From contig JAAFAB010000006.1 in assembly GCA_018222585.1 (NCBI GenBank), positions 62,001 through 126,000 of the forward strand: 64,000 nucleotides of DNA, written 5' to 3'. This stretch comes from Paracoccaceae bacterium (GTDB taxonomy: Bacteria > Pseudomonadota > Alphaproteobacteria > Rhodobacterales > Rhodobacteraceae). The notes beneath the pieces were generated by a model. It worked only from the letters and a program-made list of their open reading frames with translations, was not told the DNA's origin and made no database searches. The translations under genes and the position numbers were made by a program. Within the stretch, counting starts at the first letter, position 1. Each line of letters begins with the position of its first letter. This document shows, one piece after another, positions 46,601 through 55,386 of the stretch.

Positions 46601-46783
46601 GGGCTCTGCCCCCCGCGCCTGCGGCGCTCCCCCCGGAGTATTTGACGCCGTCGAATGGCAGCAAGTCTTTCTCTATTCGACGGCTGGAAATACTCCGGGG
46701 GAGGCCCGGCTTGCCGGGACGGGGGCGGAGCCCCCTCTCCCATATCATTGTCGCCCTCTGGCGACGGGGGGCAGAGCCCCCTC
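46601..46783. repeat. GC-rich palindromic intergenic element
   Basis: Between DUF2842 and purA. The core is CCCCCGGAGTATTT (46630-46643) pairing with AAATACTCCGGGGG (46688-46701), with an inner GCCGTCGAAT / ATTCGACGGC pair (46647-46656, 46675-46684), giving about 24 bp of stem. It is flanked by GGGGGCTCTGCCCCC-type short hairpins on both sides. A related element is at 63589-63690. It reads as a dispersed Rhodobacteraceae intergenic repeat. Confidence 0.75.
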
Positions 46784-46792
46784 CCCAATCGA

Positions 46793-48088
46793 TCAGTCCG
46801 CGAAGGGATCGGTGACCAGGATCGTGTCGTCACGCTCGGGGCTGGTCGAGAGCAGGGCCACCGGGCATTCGATCAGCTCTTCCACCCGGCGGACGTACTT
46901 GATCGCATTGGCCGGCAGATCGGCCCAGCTGCGGGCGCCCTCGGTGGATTCGCTCCAGCCGGGCATTTCCTCGTAGATGGGGGTGCAGCGGGCCTGCTGG
47001 TCACTGGCGGTCGGCAGGTAGTCGACGCGCTTGCCGTCCAGCTCGTAGCCGGTGCAGATCTTCAGCGTCTCGAAGCCGTCCAGCACGTCGAGCTTGGTCA
47101 GCGCGATGCCGTTGACGCCCGAGACAGCACAGGTCTGCTTGACCAGCGCCGCATCGAACCAGCCGCACCGGCGCTTGCGCCCGGTAACAGTGCCGAACTC
47201 GTGGCCGCGCTCGCCGAGGCGCTGGCCGGTCTCGTCTTCCAGCTCGGTCGGGAAGGGGCCTTCGCCGACACGGGTGGTGTAGGCCTTGACGATGCCCAGC
47301 ACGAAGTCGATCGAGCCCGGGCCGATACCGACGCCGGTGGCCGCCTGGCCGGCGATCACGTTCGAGGAGGTGACGAAGGGATAGGTGCCGAAGTCGATGT
47401 CCAGCAGCGAGCCCTGGGCGCCTTCGAAGAGGATGCGCTTGCCGGCCTTGCGCTTCTCGGTCAGCACCTTCCAGACCGGGGCGGCGTATTGCAGGATCTC
47501 GGGCGCGATCTCGTCCAGCATGGCGATCAGTGCGTCGCGGTCGACGGCCTCCAGGCCGAGGCCGGCGCGCAGGGCGTTGTGGTGGGTCAGCGCGCGGTCG
47601 ACGCGGGCTTCCAGCGTGGCGCGGTCGGCCAGGTCGGCGACGCGGATCGCACGGCGGCCCACCTTGTCCTCGTAGCAGGGGCCGATGCCCCGGCCGGTGG
47701 TGCCGATCTTGGTGCCCCGGCTCGACGCCTCTTCCCGGGCCCGGTCCAGTTCGCCGTGCAGCGGCAGGATCAAAGGGGTGTTCTCGGCGATCATCAGGGT
47801 CTCGGGATTGATCTCGACGCCCTGCTCGCGGATCTTGGCGATCTCGCCGATCAGGTGCCAGGGGTCCAGCACCACGCCGTTGCCGATGACCGACAGCTTG
47901 CCGCCACGCACCACGCCCGAGGGCAGCGCGTTCAGCTTGTAGATCTTCCCGTCGATGACGAGCGTATGGCCGGCATTATGTCCGCCCTGGAAGCGCGCGA
48001 TCACATCGGCACGCTCGCTGAGCCAGTCCACGATCTTGCCTTTCCCCTCGTCGCCCCACTGGGCGCCGACAACGACGACATTGGCCAT
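46793..48088 (-). CDS. purA: Adenylosuccinate synthetase
   Basis: A 431-residue enzyme of AMP synthesis (IMP + aspartate + GTP). [14 protein letters not shown] (4-17) is the GTP-binding loop, followed by GGHNAGHT (about 35-42) with catalytic His, [14 protein letters not shown] (about 128-141) and the C-terminal TKLDVLDG. Length is normal. The start is at ATG 48088 with AAAGGAC before it. Divergent from the DUF6524 gene, with 362 bp between. Confidence 0.97.
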   Translation of the reverse strand: MANVVVVGAQWGDEGKGKIVDWLSERADVIARFQGGHNAGHTLVIDGKIYKLNALPSGVVRGGKLSVIGNGVVLDPWHLIGEIAKIREQGVEINPETLMIAENTPLILPLHGELDRAREEASSRGTKIGTTGRGIGPCYEDKVGRRAIRVADLADRATLEARVDRALTHHNALRAGLGLEAVDRDALIAMLDEIAPEILQYAAPVWKVLTEKRKAGKRILFEGAQGSLLDIDFGTYPFVTSSNVIAGQAATGVGIGPGSIDFVLGIVKAYTTRVGEGPFPTELEDETGQRLGERGHEFGTVTGRKRRCGWFDAALVKQTCAVSGVNGIALTKLDVLDGFETLKICTGYELDGKRVDYLPTASDQQARCTPIYEEMPGWSESTEGARSWADLPANAIKYVRRVEELIECPVALLSTSPERDDTILVTDPFAD

Positions 48089-48450
48089 GTCCGGTCCTTT
48101 CTGACTTGGCTGCGTGACGGGCGCGCGCCACAGCGCAGGGCCCAAACCCGCGCCGGTATAGCGAAGCGAAAGGGCGGAAGAAACCCGAATCTGCGCGCCC
48201 CGGCAGGCCACGCGGAGAGCCGCCCCGACGGGGGTGCGCCCCCGCCCACCCCCGAAACGGGGGGAGCCCCCCCTCCCTGGCGCAAGCCACGGCACTTGCC
48301 GGTCGCGACAAAGGGACAGGGGGCGGGCCTTTGGCTGGACAGGGGCCGTCGAAAAGGGCACATCTGCGGCCACTTACATGACTTTGCAGACTCCGCACCC
48401 GGGCCAGCCGGGCGGGGGCATTTGGCGGAACCAATTCAAGGGGGACATTG
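48089..48450. other. Divergent intergenic region purA / DUF6524
   Basis: 362 bp with no credible gene. It holds GC-rich short inverted stretches (around 48227-48275, for example CGGGGGTGCGCCCCCG) and must contain both promoters. No known riboswitch fold recognised. Confidence 0.5.
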
Positions 48451-48852
48451 ATGGGGTTCTTGATGCGCTGGTTGGTGGCCTTCGTGCTGATTGCCGCCAC
48501 CTACAACCCGACACAATACAACTATGTCACCTGGGTGATGCAGAACTGGCCCGACTTCATGTCGGTCACCGTGCTCTTCGGCCTGCTGCTCTTTGTCGGA
48601 TACGTGATCTACCTGCGCGCCACCCTGCGCTCGATCGGGGTCTTCGGCATGGGGCTGGTACTGGCCATCGCCGCCGCCCTGATCTGGGTGCTGTCCGACT
48701 TCGGCCTGCTCGGCCTCGAGAACCGCAACTCGCTGCTGTGGATCGGCATCGTCTCGCTGTCGCTGGTGCTGGGCATCGGGCTCAGCTGGTCGCTGATCCG
48801 CCGCCGCCTCTCGGGGCAGGTCGACATGGACGATGTCGACGAGGACCGCTGA
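48451..48852 (+). CDS. DUF6524 family membrane protein
   Basis: A 133-residue protein with four hydrophobic helices (about 5-20, 38-55, 62-82 and 95-115) and an acidic C-terminal tail (DMDDVDEDR). The motif YNPTQYNYVTW near residue 18 is typical of the DUF6524 family. Function unknown. AAGGGGG lies before the ATG; a TTG three bases earlier is possible. It stands before secG in the same direction. Confidence 0.75.
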   Translation: MGFLMRWLVAFVLIAATYNPTQYNYVTWVMQNWPDFMSVTVLFGLLLFVGYVIYLRATLRSIGVFGMGLVLAIAAALIWVLSDFGLLGLENRNSLLWIGIVSLSLVLGIGLSWSLIRRRLSGQVDMDDVDEDR

Positions 48853-49032
48853 ACTCCTCGCCGGGTCCCGCGTGGTCCCCCGCCCGGCCCGCAGGCCCGG
48901 GCATTCGGGGTTGCGGCGCGGGCCTGCGTGGCTTAGATACCCGCCGAATGGCGCTCTGCCGCCGCGAAGACCCCAGACATCCAGGCGCCGGACCCCGGTT
49001 GCGCGCGCCCTCGACCGAAACGAGCTGAGTAC

Positions 49033-49401
49033 ATGGAAAACGTCGTCCTGATCGTCCACCTGATCCTCGCGCTGGCGCTGATCGGCGTGGTGCTGCTGCA
49101 ACGCTCCGAAGGCGGCGGCCTCGGCATGGGCGGCGGCGGCGCGATGACCGGACGGGCAGCGGCCACCGCGCTCGGCAAGGTCACCTGGGTGCTGGCCGGT
49201 GCCTTCATCGTCACCTCGCTGGCCCTGACCATCGTCGCGGCCGAGAAATCCGCCGGATCCTCCGTGCTCGACCGCCTGGCCCCCGCGCCGGCGCCCGCGG
49301 CCGAGGAAGGCACCGAGACCCCGGCCGCCGATCCCGACGGCCTGCTGCCCCCGCCCTCGGGCGCCTCGGGCGGCAACAACCTGACCCCCTCGGCCGACTG
49401 A
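49033..49401 (+). CDS. secG: Protein-export membrane protein SecG
   Basis: A 122-residue subunit of the Sec translocon. Two membrane helices (about 3-22 and 52-70) flank the conserved VVLLQRSEGGGLGMGGG (19-35). The C-terminal Pro/Ala/Glu-rich tail of about 45 residues is usual for alphaproteobacterial SecG. It precedes pyrG, the common order in this group. Confidence 0.94.
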   Translation: MENVVLIVHLILALALIGVVLLQRSEGGGLGMGGGGAMTGRAAATALGKVTWVLAGAFIVTSLALTIVAAEKSAGSSVLDRLAPAPAPAAEEGTETPAADPDGLLPPPSGASGGNNLTPSAD

Positions 49402-49464
49402 CCGGACCGGGGACCGCCGGAAGGACCCGCCCGGGCGCCCCCGCGCCCGGCCCATGGCCTTCCC

Positions 49465-49507
49465 CCTCAGAACCTACCACACCTTGAGGCGGTGACGCTC
49501 CGTCACC
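49465..49507 (+). other. Two stem-loops between secG and pyrG
   Basis: CCTCA (49465-49469) pairs with TGAGG (49485-49489), then GGTGACG-ctc-CGTCACC (49491-49507) forms a perfect 7-bp hairpin. No T-run follows, so these could be a secG 3' end, processing sites or part of a pyrG leader. Confidence 0.4.
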
Positions 49508-49643
49508 CAGCATCTAGCGGCTGGCTGTTGCCAGAACCGGCCGAATCTGCTATCGGTCAAATCCCGTGATGCTGCCCTCTTCGGGCCGCAAAGGTGATCT
49601 ATTGCGCAACCGCGCTTGAGTATTCCACGGGAGCCCCAGATCC

Positions 49644-51287
49644 ATGGCGAGATATGTTTTCATCACCGGCGGCGTCGTGTCGTCCCTTGGCAAGGGTCTG
49701 GCATCGGCGGCGCTTGGCGCGCTGCTGCAGGCGCGCGGCTTCTCCGTCCGCCTGCGCAAGCTGGACCCCTACCTGAACGTCGATCCGGGCACCATGTCGC
49801 CCTTCGAGCACGGCGAGGTCTTCGTGACCGATGACGGCGCCGAAACCGACCTCGACCTCGGCCACTACGAGCGCTTCACCGGCGTTGCCGCGCGCAACAC
49901 CGACAGCGTCTCCTCGGGCCGCATCTACTCCAACGTGCTCGAGAAGGAGCGCCGCGGCGACTACCTGGGCAAGACCATCCAGGTGGTCCCCCACGTTACC
50001 AACGAGATCAAGGACTTCCTCGCCGTCGGTGACGACGAGGTGGATTTCATGCTCTGCGAGATCGGCGGCACCGTCGGCGATATCGAGGGCCTGCCCTTCT
50101 TCGAGGCGATCCGCCAGTTCAGCCACGACAAGCCGCGCGGCGAATGCATCTTCATGCACCTGACCCTGCTGCCCTACCTGGCCGCCTCGGGCGAGCTGAA
50201 GACCAAGCCCACCCAGCACTCGGTCAAGGAACTGCAGAGCATCGGCATCGCGCCCGACATCCTGGTCTGCCGCTCCGAGCAGCCAATCCCCGAGAAGGAG
50301 CGCGAGAAGATCGCCCTCTTCTGCAACGTGCGCAAGGAAGCGGTCGTGGCCGCCTATGACCTGGGCTCGATCTACGAGGCGCCGCTGGCCTACCACCGCG
50401 AGGGTCTGGACCAGGCGGTGCTGGATGCCTTCCAGATCAGCCCGGCGCCGAAGCCCGACCTGACCACCTGGCAGGACGTGCAGGACCGCATTCACAAGAC
50501 CGACGGCGAAGTGAAGATCGCCATCGTCGGCAAGTACACGCAGCTCGAAGACGCCTACAAGTCGATCAAGGAGGCCCTCGTCCACGGCGGCATGGCCAAC
50601 CGGATCAAGGTCAATGTCGAATGGGTCGACGCCGAGATCTTCGACCACGAGGACGCTGCCCCCCACCTGGAAGGCTTCCACGCCATCCTGGTGCCCGGCG
50701 GCTTCGGCGAGCGCGGCACGGAAGGCAAGATCAAGGCCGCAGAGTTCGCCCGCACCCGCAAGATCCCATACCTCGGCATCTGCCTCGGGATGCAGATGGC
50801 GGTGATCGAAGCGGCACGCAACCTCGCCAAGATCGAGGCCGCGGGCTCGGAGGAATTCGACCACGAAGCCGGCCAGAAGCGTTTCGAGCCTGTGGTCTAT
50901 CACCTCAAGGAATGGGTGAAGGGCAACCACGCCGTGAAGCGCAAGGTGGATGACGACAAGGGCGGCACCATGCGCCTCGGCGCCTATACCGCGCATCTGG
51001 CCGAAGGCTCCAAGGTGGCCGAGGTCTACGGCGCGACCGAGATCGAGGAACGCCACCGCCACCGCTACGAGGTCGACATCAAGTATCGCGACCAGCTGGA
51101 AGCCTGCGGTCTCAGCTTCTCGGGCATGTCGCCTGACGGTCGTCTGCCCGAGATCGTCGAGGTCAAGGATCACCCCTGGTTCATCGGCGTGCAGTTCCAC
51201 CCCGAGCTGAAGTCGAAGCCCTTCGCACCGCACCCGCTGTTCGCCGATTTCGTGCGCGCGGCGAAAGAGGTCTCGCGGCTGGTCTGA
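49644..51287 (+). CDS. pyrG: CTP synthase
   Basis: A 547-residue enzyme converting UTP to CTP with glutamine. The synthetase part starts [18 protein letters not shown] with the P-loop (residues 13-19); the amidotransferase part has GICLGMQ with nucleophile Cys near 380 and the QFHPE His-Glu pair near 515. Length is typical. GGGAGCC lies before the ATG. An inverted repeat follows at 51306-51336. Confidence 0.98.
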   Translation: MARYVFITGGVVSSLGKGLASAALGALLQARGFSVRLRKLDPYLNVDPGTMSPFEHGEVFVTDDGAETDLDLGHYERFTGVAARNTDSVSSGRIYSNVLEKERRGDYLGKTIQVVPHVTNEIKDFLAVGDDEVDFMLCEIGGTVGDIEGLPFFEAIRQFSHDKPRGECIFMHLTLLPYLAASGELKTKPTQHSVKELQSIGIAPDILVCRSEQPIPEKEREKIALFCNVRKEAVVAAYDLGSIYEAPLAYHREGLDQAVLDAFQISPAPKPDLTTWQDVQDRIHKTDGEVKIAIVGKYTQLEDAYKSIKEALVHGGMANRIKVNVEWVDAEIFDHEDAAPHLEGFHAILVPGGFGERGTEGKIKAAEFARTRKIPYLGICLGMQMAVIEAARNLAKIEAAGSEEFDHEAGQKRFEPVVYHLKEWVKGNHAVKRKVDDDKGGTMRLGAYTAHLAEGSKVAEVYGATEIEERHRHRYEVDIKYRDQLEACGLSFSGMSPDGRLPEIVEVKDHPWFIGVQFHPELKSKPFAPHPLFADFVRAAKEVSRLV

Positions 51288-51305
51288 TCGAAGATCCTTC
51301 ACGTC

Positions 51306-51336
51306 GATGCGGATGGGCCCCAGGGTTCTCCGCATC
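51306..51336 (+). terminator. Possible stem-loop after pyrG
   Basis: GATGCGGA (51306-51313) and TCCGCATC (51329-51336) pair perfectly around a 15-nt loop, 19 bp after the pyrG stop. No T-run, so it is only a candidate. Confidence 0.4.
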
Positions 51337-51425
51337 ATGAAGGAGCCGGACCACACCTGGCAGCTGAGAGCCTGGGCAACAGTCTTCCTGTCCTGTCCAG
51401 GCTCTCTGTCCTGCATCTCATCCGC

Positions 51426-52001
51426 ATGCTGGATCGACGCGATCTCTACAGCGCCGGCTTCGTCGAAAGATACGTGCTGACGCATACCGTGTTGGCGCTT
51501 GCCGCGCTGGCCGTCCTGACCTGTCTCGACGTGGACCTTGACGACATTCCTGCGAAGGTCCTGGCCCTCTAGGGCGCGCTGAGGATCTTCGAAACGGCTG
51601 TCTACCAGCTGACTGTCCTGCTTTTCGACCAGTACCGGCAAGAGACGACCGGCGGCCCGGGCAGCTACCAGGTCCATGGGCATCGCAGAACACTGCTGCT
51701 GCCGATGCACAACTACTTCGAACTGATCGGATGGTTCGGTGTCCTTCATGTGCTGATGCTTCACCGGGGCGACCTGACCCTTGCGACCGAAGTCGACCAG
51801 GCCAGCTTCTTCCGCATTTTCCGCGAGAACCTTCTGCTGATGGTCAGTTTCCATGCCGAGGCCACCACCGCGCGGACCCAGCTGGGCCAGGCATTACTGA
51901 CCTTCCAGAATCTGATCGGGGTCCTGATGACCTTCCTGGTGCTGGCGCGAGTCATCGCGATGCTCCCGCCCCCGAAATCCCTGGACAAGCATGATCCCTG
52001 A
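51426..52001 (+). pseudogene. Membrane-protein gene interrupted by an in-frame amber codon
   Basis: From ATG 51426 the frame encodes a hydrophobic protein (MLDRRDLYSAGF.., helix VLALAALAVLTC), meets TAG at 51570-51572, then continues open in the same frame to the stop at 52001. The part after the TAG (ALRIFETAVYQLTVLLFDQY, MHNYFELIGWFGVLHV, then LIGVLMTFLVLARVIAMLP) is clearly protein-like and keeps GC codon bias, so a single nonsense change seems to have broken a gene of about 190 residues. The 98-residue tail could start at ATG 51705, but no good ribosome site precedes it. Homology unknown. A truncated but translated pair is also possible. Confidence 0.6.
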
Positions 52002-52161
52002 CGGCCCCTTTGCCGGGGCAAGACGTGGCACCGCACGTTGATTTTTCCCCGGGGCGACGACGCGCTCGCGCAAAATGACGCGGCTTCAGGGAACCGGCCT
52101 TGGGCGCCGACAGTTGTTTTCCCGGAAGAACAAGAAGCCACAGCTTGCAAAGGAGAGCGAG

Positions 52162-52230
52162 ATGAACGCGATCATCTACATGGTCGGCCTTGTCGTCATC
52201 GTCCTGGCCATCGTCCAGTTCGTGGCCTGA
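52162..52230 (+). CDS. Small membrane protein of 22 residues
   Basis: A very short gene encoding MNAIIYMVGLVVIVLAIVQFVA, written here as MNAIIY then one hydrophobic helix to the end. AAAGGAGAG sits 6-8 bp before the ATG, a near-ideal ribosome site, and the peptide is a single transmembrane segment. Similar 22-25-residue peptides occur in Rhodobacteraceae, to my recollection, but with no assigned role. It stands alone between a broken gene and a terminator-like hairpin. Confidence 0.6.
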   Translation: MNAIIYMVGLVVIVLAIVQFVA

Positions 52231-52262
52231 GCCACCCCCGGAACCTCCCCCGGGACCAACCC

Positions 52263-52298
52263 GACCGGGAGCGACCCCTTCAGGGCCGCTCCCGGGTC
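52263..52298. terminator. Imperfect stem-loop between convergent genes
   Basis: GACCGGGAGCG (52263-52273) pairs with CGCTCCCGGGTC (52287-52298) with one bulged base. It overlaps the end of the minus-strand gene that stops at 52280 and lies 33 bp after the small peptide gene, so it may stop transcription in both directions. Confidence 0.5.
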
Positions 52299-52705
52299 AA
52301 CCGGACGTCGTCGAATCGCACCACGCCGTCGTCATTGCTGCCCGTCAGCTCCCCGCCCGACTGCCGCAACCGGAAGCTGTCCGGCCGCCAGGCATGGCTC
52401 GTGGTCTCGACAAGCTGGCAGACCAGCCCAATTTCCCCTTCCGCGCCCTCGAAGACAGCGCAGCTCTGCCGCGTACGGTTGCGCGCCGAACTGAGCACGA
52501 GGTCGGCACGACAACGCGGCGGTGAGAAGGTCAGCCGTCCCTCGTATTCGCCCCCGAACCGCATTCGCCAGTTGCCGTCCATGAGGCAGGCAGGCTGCGC
52601 CGCCTCAAGCGGCAGCGGTCGGCACCAGGCGGGCACCCCGGCCAGCATCAGAATGGCCAGAAGTCGGCGTGATGGCAGACGAGAGTTCGGGATCGAACGT
52701 GTCAT
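52280..52705 (-). CDS. Uncharacterised secreted protein
   Basis: A 141-residue protein. The ATG at 52705 gives MTRSIPNSRLPSRRLLAILMLAGVPAWC, a basic then hydrophobic start that could be a signal peptide. The rest is beta-rich, with Cys at several places (PACLMDG, PPRCRAD, RQSCAVFE, GLVCQLVE) and repeated polar turns (GNWRMRFGGEYEGRLTF, GELTGSNDDGVVRF), suggesting a disulfide-linked small barrel such as a META- or AprI-like fold. I do not recognise the family. The frame is open farther upstream without a better start. Confidence 0.5.
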   Translation of the reverse strand: MTRSIPNSRLPSRRLLAILMLAGVPAWCRPLPLEAAQPACLMDGNWRMRFGGEYEGRLTFSPPRCRADLVLSSARNRTRQSCAVFEGAEGEIGLVCQLVETTSHAWRPDSFRLRQSGGELTGSNDDGVVRFDDVRLTRERP

Positions 52706-53064
52706 GGCAAACCCGGTATGGCAGACCCGGCGCAACAGCAAGGTGCCCCAGACTACCCACATGCCGCAGCGCGGCACCAGCGCCACGCCCGGGCGGGCCG
52801 GCGACGGGCCCCCGCAATATCGGGATCTGCCCGTTCCTGCGGCAGCGTCCCACCGCCAGCCCGGACCGGAGCCCGGTAAGCAACGCATCCGTGCCCGCGC
52901 GCCCGCCCCCCCCCCCCAATCCTTGCTAGCCCGCTATGCAGCCTGCCAAGGAACCGTTACAATTCCGTGATTTAAGCAGGCACCGACTCTCCCGGCCCGG
53001 CCCTCGCGGCAACGGCGCCGGCGCTTCCCTTCCGGCGCCCCGCCGCCACAGCCCCGAGGACACC
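52706..53064. other. Intergenic region with a C12 homopolymer
   Basis: 359 bp between divergent genes with no credible gene. A run of twelve C (52906-52917) lies 148 bp before the ppk2 start. The stretch TTGCTAGCCCGCTATGC directly after it is a plausible promoter area for ppk2, but is not proven. Confidence 0.5.
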
Positions 53065-53997
53065 ATGGCCCAGGATATTCCCTCTCCCGACGACTCTCCC
53101 GAAGCCGAGGACTGGCTGGAGGCCGAACTGCGCGACACCCTGGACGAAGACTACGAGATCGAGCTGGAAGATGCCGTCCTGTCGATGAAGATCCGCGAGA
53201 TCTACCGCAAGGCTCATGGTCCCTCGATCCCGCGCCCGCAGTACTTCCGCGACCTGCTGCACCTGCAGTCCGAGCTGATCAAGCTGCAGGACTGGGTGGT
53301 CCATCACAAGGAGAAGGTGGTGGTGATCTTCGAGGGCCGCGACAGCGCCGGCAAGGGCGGGGTGATCAAGCGCATCACCCAGCGGCTGAACCCGCGCGTG
53401 GTGCGCACCGTGGCCCTGCCCGCCCCCTCGGAGCGCGAGAAGTCGCAATGGTATTTCCAGCGCTACGTGCCGCACCTGCCGGCGGGGGGCGAGATCGTGC
53501 TGTTCGACCGCTCCTGGTACAACCGCGCCGGGGTGGAGCGGGTCATGGGCTTTGCCAGCGAGGACCAGGTCCAGCAGTTCTTCGACGACGTGCCGGAATT
53601 CGAACGGATGCTGGTGCGCTCGGGCATCCGGGTGGTGAAATACTGGTTCTCGATCACCGACGAGGAACAGCAGATGCGGTTCCTGATCCGCATCCACGAT
53701 CCGCTGAAGCAGTGGAAGCTCTCGCCCATGGATCTGCAATCTCGCGTCCGCTGGGAACAATACACCAAGGCCAAGGAAGAGATGTTCGCCCGGACCAACA
53801 TCCCCGAGGCGCCTTGGTACATCGTCCCCGGCAACGACAAGAAGCGCGCCCGCCTGAACTGCATGGACCACCTGCTGACCCTCTTCCCCTACGACGACGT
53901 GCCGCAGGAAGAGGTCGCCCTGCCGGAACGGATCTACAATTCCGATTACGAGCGCGCGGTGCTGCCGCCGGAACTCTACGTGCCGTCGAAATACTGA
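53065..53997 (+). CDS. ppk2: Polyphosphate kinase 2 (PPK2 family)
   Basis: A 310-residue P-loop kinase that transfers phosphate between polyphosphate and a nucleoside diphosphate. Walker A is GRDSAGKGG (91-99), Walker B LFDRSWYNRAGVERVMGF (146-163), and the lid region holds the family's basic residues (RVRWEQYTKAKEEM). One PPK2 domain and an acidic N-terminal extension of 35 residues assign it to class I or a near class. Start ATG 53065 has CGAGGAC before it. It may connect with the phosphate carrier and DIPP-like Nudix at 18-20 kb. Confidence 0.93.
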   Translation: MAQDIPSPDDSPEAEDWLEAELRDTLDEDYEIELEDAVLSMKIREIYRKAHGPSIPRPQYFRDLLHLQSELIKLQDWVVHHKEKVVVIFEGRDSAGKGGVIKRITQRLNPRVVRTVALPAPSEREKSQWYFQRYVPHLPAGGEIVLFDRSWYNRAGVERVMGFASEDQVQQFFDDVPEFERMLVRSGIRVVKYWFSITDEEQQMRFLIRIHDPLKQWKLSPMDLQSRVRWEQYTKAKEEMFARTNIPEAPWYIVPGNDKKRARLNCMDHLLTLFPYDDVPQEEVALPERIYNSDYERAVLPPELYVPSKY

Positions 53998-54021
53998 AAC
54001 GGCCACCGGGCCGGGTCCCAC

Positions 54022-54549
54022 TCAGGCGAAGAGCGGAGAGATCAGCTTGCCCAGGAAGCCCTTGTTGCGGGTCTTCGGGCGACGGCGCCCCTTGTGGCCC
54101 GAGCCGGGCATCATCGGCGCCACGATCACCGGGTTCAGCTGCCAGCGCCCGGCCTGGCCCAGGCGGTTGTCCTCGGCCTGGGCGTCCATCCAGGCCACCA
54201 GCCGCTCGGCGCCGATCATCTGTCGGGTCGGGTCGGGCAGGTAGAACCCGGCGTTGATCCGCTGGCACAGCACGTCGAGCTGGGCGCAGGTGCTCTGGGC
54301 GCCACCGGTCACATGGTTGCGCGGGATGCGGTTGTAGCTTTCGGGACCGGCGTTCATGAACAGGGTCAGGGCCGAGCCGAGGTCGACACAGATCTGCGCC
54401 GAGATCCAGCCGATCACCTCGTGGCAATCGCCCTCCCATTCCACCGCGCGGGCCATGGCGCAGACCTGCCTGCCCGTCGCACGGCGAAGGGCCTCCAGCC
54501 GCTCGGAAGCGGAGGATTCGACCCAATCGATCCGAGCTAATGAGGGCAT
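54022..54549 (-). CDS. Uncharacterised protein, weakly DUF4274-like
   Basis: A 175-residue cytoplasmic protein. The centre WEGDCHEVIGWISAQ..DLGSALTLFMNA (about 40-66) loosely resembles DUF4274, and the C terminus is strongly basic (GHKGRRRPKTRNKGFLGK). The start at 54549 (MPSLARIDW) has GGGAG 8 bp before it; the frame is open 29 codons further upstream. Convergent with ppk2. No function proposed. Confidence 0.55.
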   Translation of the reverse strand: MPSLARIDWVESSASERLEALRRATGRQVCAMARAVEWEGDCHEVIGWISAQICVDLGSALTLFMNAGPESYNRIPRNHVTGGAQSTCAQLDVLCQRINAGFYLPDPTRQMIGAERLVAWMDAQAEDNRLGQAGRWQLNPVIVAPMMPGSGHKGRRRPKTRNKGFLGKLISPLFA

Positions 54550-54700
54550 TCTGCGCACTCCCGGTCCCACACGATAATGCTGTCTGGCAGCAAATTGGGC
54601 GCGAACTTGGTCACAATTATGACCAATGCGCGACAATCAGCGGTCCTGTCAGCCGACCCTTGGGCGGCTCCCGACAGCGGCTTGTCACGCGCTTCGGCAG

Positions 54701-54750
54701 CCCTCCCCTGAACAGGCGCCCCCGAACGGGCGCCCCCGAACAGGGGAGGG
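54701..54750. repeat. Inverted repeat with tandem 14-bp units in its loop
   Basis: CCCTCCCCTG (54701-54710) pairs with CAGGGGAGGG (54741-54750). Between them GAACAGGCGCCCCC and GAACGGGCGCCCCC (54710-54737) are 14-bp tandem copies, with a third partial copy starting at 54738. It lies between the divergent uncharacterised and TerB genes. Confidence 0.7.
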
Positions 54751-54890
54751 CCGGAGACCGCACCGAGGGCGACCTGAAACCTGCCGCCGCTCGGGGTCCG
54801 CCATCCCGATGGACGCGGTCAAGGTCACAAAGGGCTTACCCCGCCAAGATCCGATTGGCGCGGCCCCGCCAAGGGCTTATATCCTCTGCC

Positions 54891-55385
54891 ATGTTCGCAG
54901 ATTTCCTGTCCCGCCTCACGGCGCCCCGCCCAGACCCCCTCGACGAGGGCGACGCCCGCCTGGCCCTTGCCGCCCTGCTTGTCCGCGTCGCCCGCGCGGA
55001 CGGCACCTACGACGGTGGCGAGCGCCGCTCGATCGGGCTGATCCTGGCCACCCGCTACGGGCTTGACCAGGCCGGGGCCGAGGCGCTGCTCGGCGACGCC
55101 GAGACGCTTGAAGGCCAGGCCCCGGACACCGTGCGTTTCACCCGCGCCATCAAGGATGCCGTGCCCTACGACAATCGCCTGGCGGTGGTCGAAGCGCTCT
55201 GGCAGGTGGTGCTGGCCGACGGCGAGCGCGACCCGGAGGAGGACGCCCTGCTGCGCCTCGTCACCTCGCTGCTCGGCATCACCGACCAGGACAGCGCCCG
55301 TGCCCGCCAACACGCCGCCGCCCATCCCGCGCCTGCAGCACGGCCCGGGTCGGGTTCGGGCGGCACGTCCGGCCCCTGGTCCTGA
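54891..55385 (+). CDS. TerB-family (tellurite resistance TerB-like) protein
   Basis: A 164-residue helical protein of the TerB/DjlA-N fold. The two signature loops ARADGTYDGGERRSI (about 34-48) and VLADGERDPEEDALL (about 104-118) each carry the D-G-x..E metal-binding pattern. The family is linked to tellurite or other envelope stress. The Gly/Ser/Pro tail (residues 145-164) is disordered. One base separates its stop from the next ATG, so they are coupled. Confidence 0.88.
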   Translation: MFADFLSRLTAPRPDPLDEGDARLALAALLVRVARADGTYDGGERRSIGLILATRYGLDQAGAEALLGDAETLEGQAPDTVRFTRAIKDAVPYDNRLAVVEALWQVVLADGERDPEEDALLRLVTSLLGITDQDSARARQHAAAHPAPAARPGSGSGGTSGPWS

Positions 55386-55386
55386 C

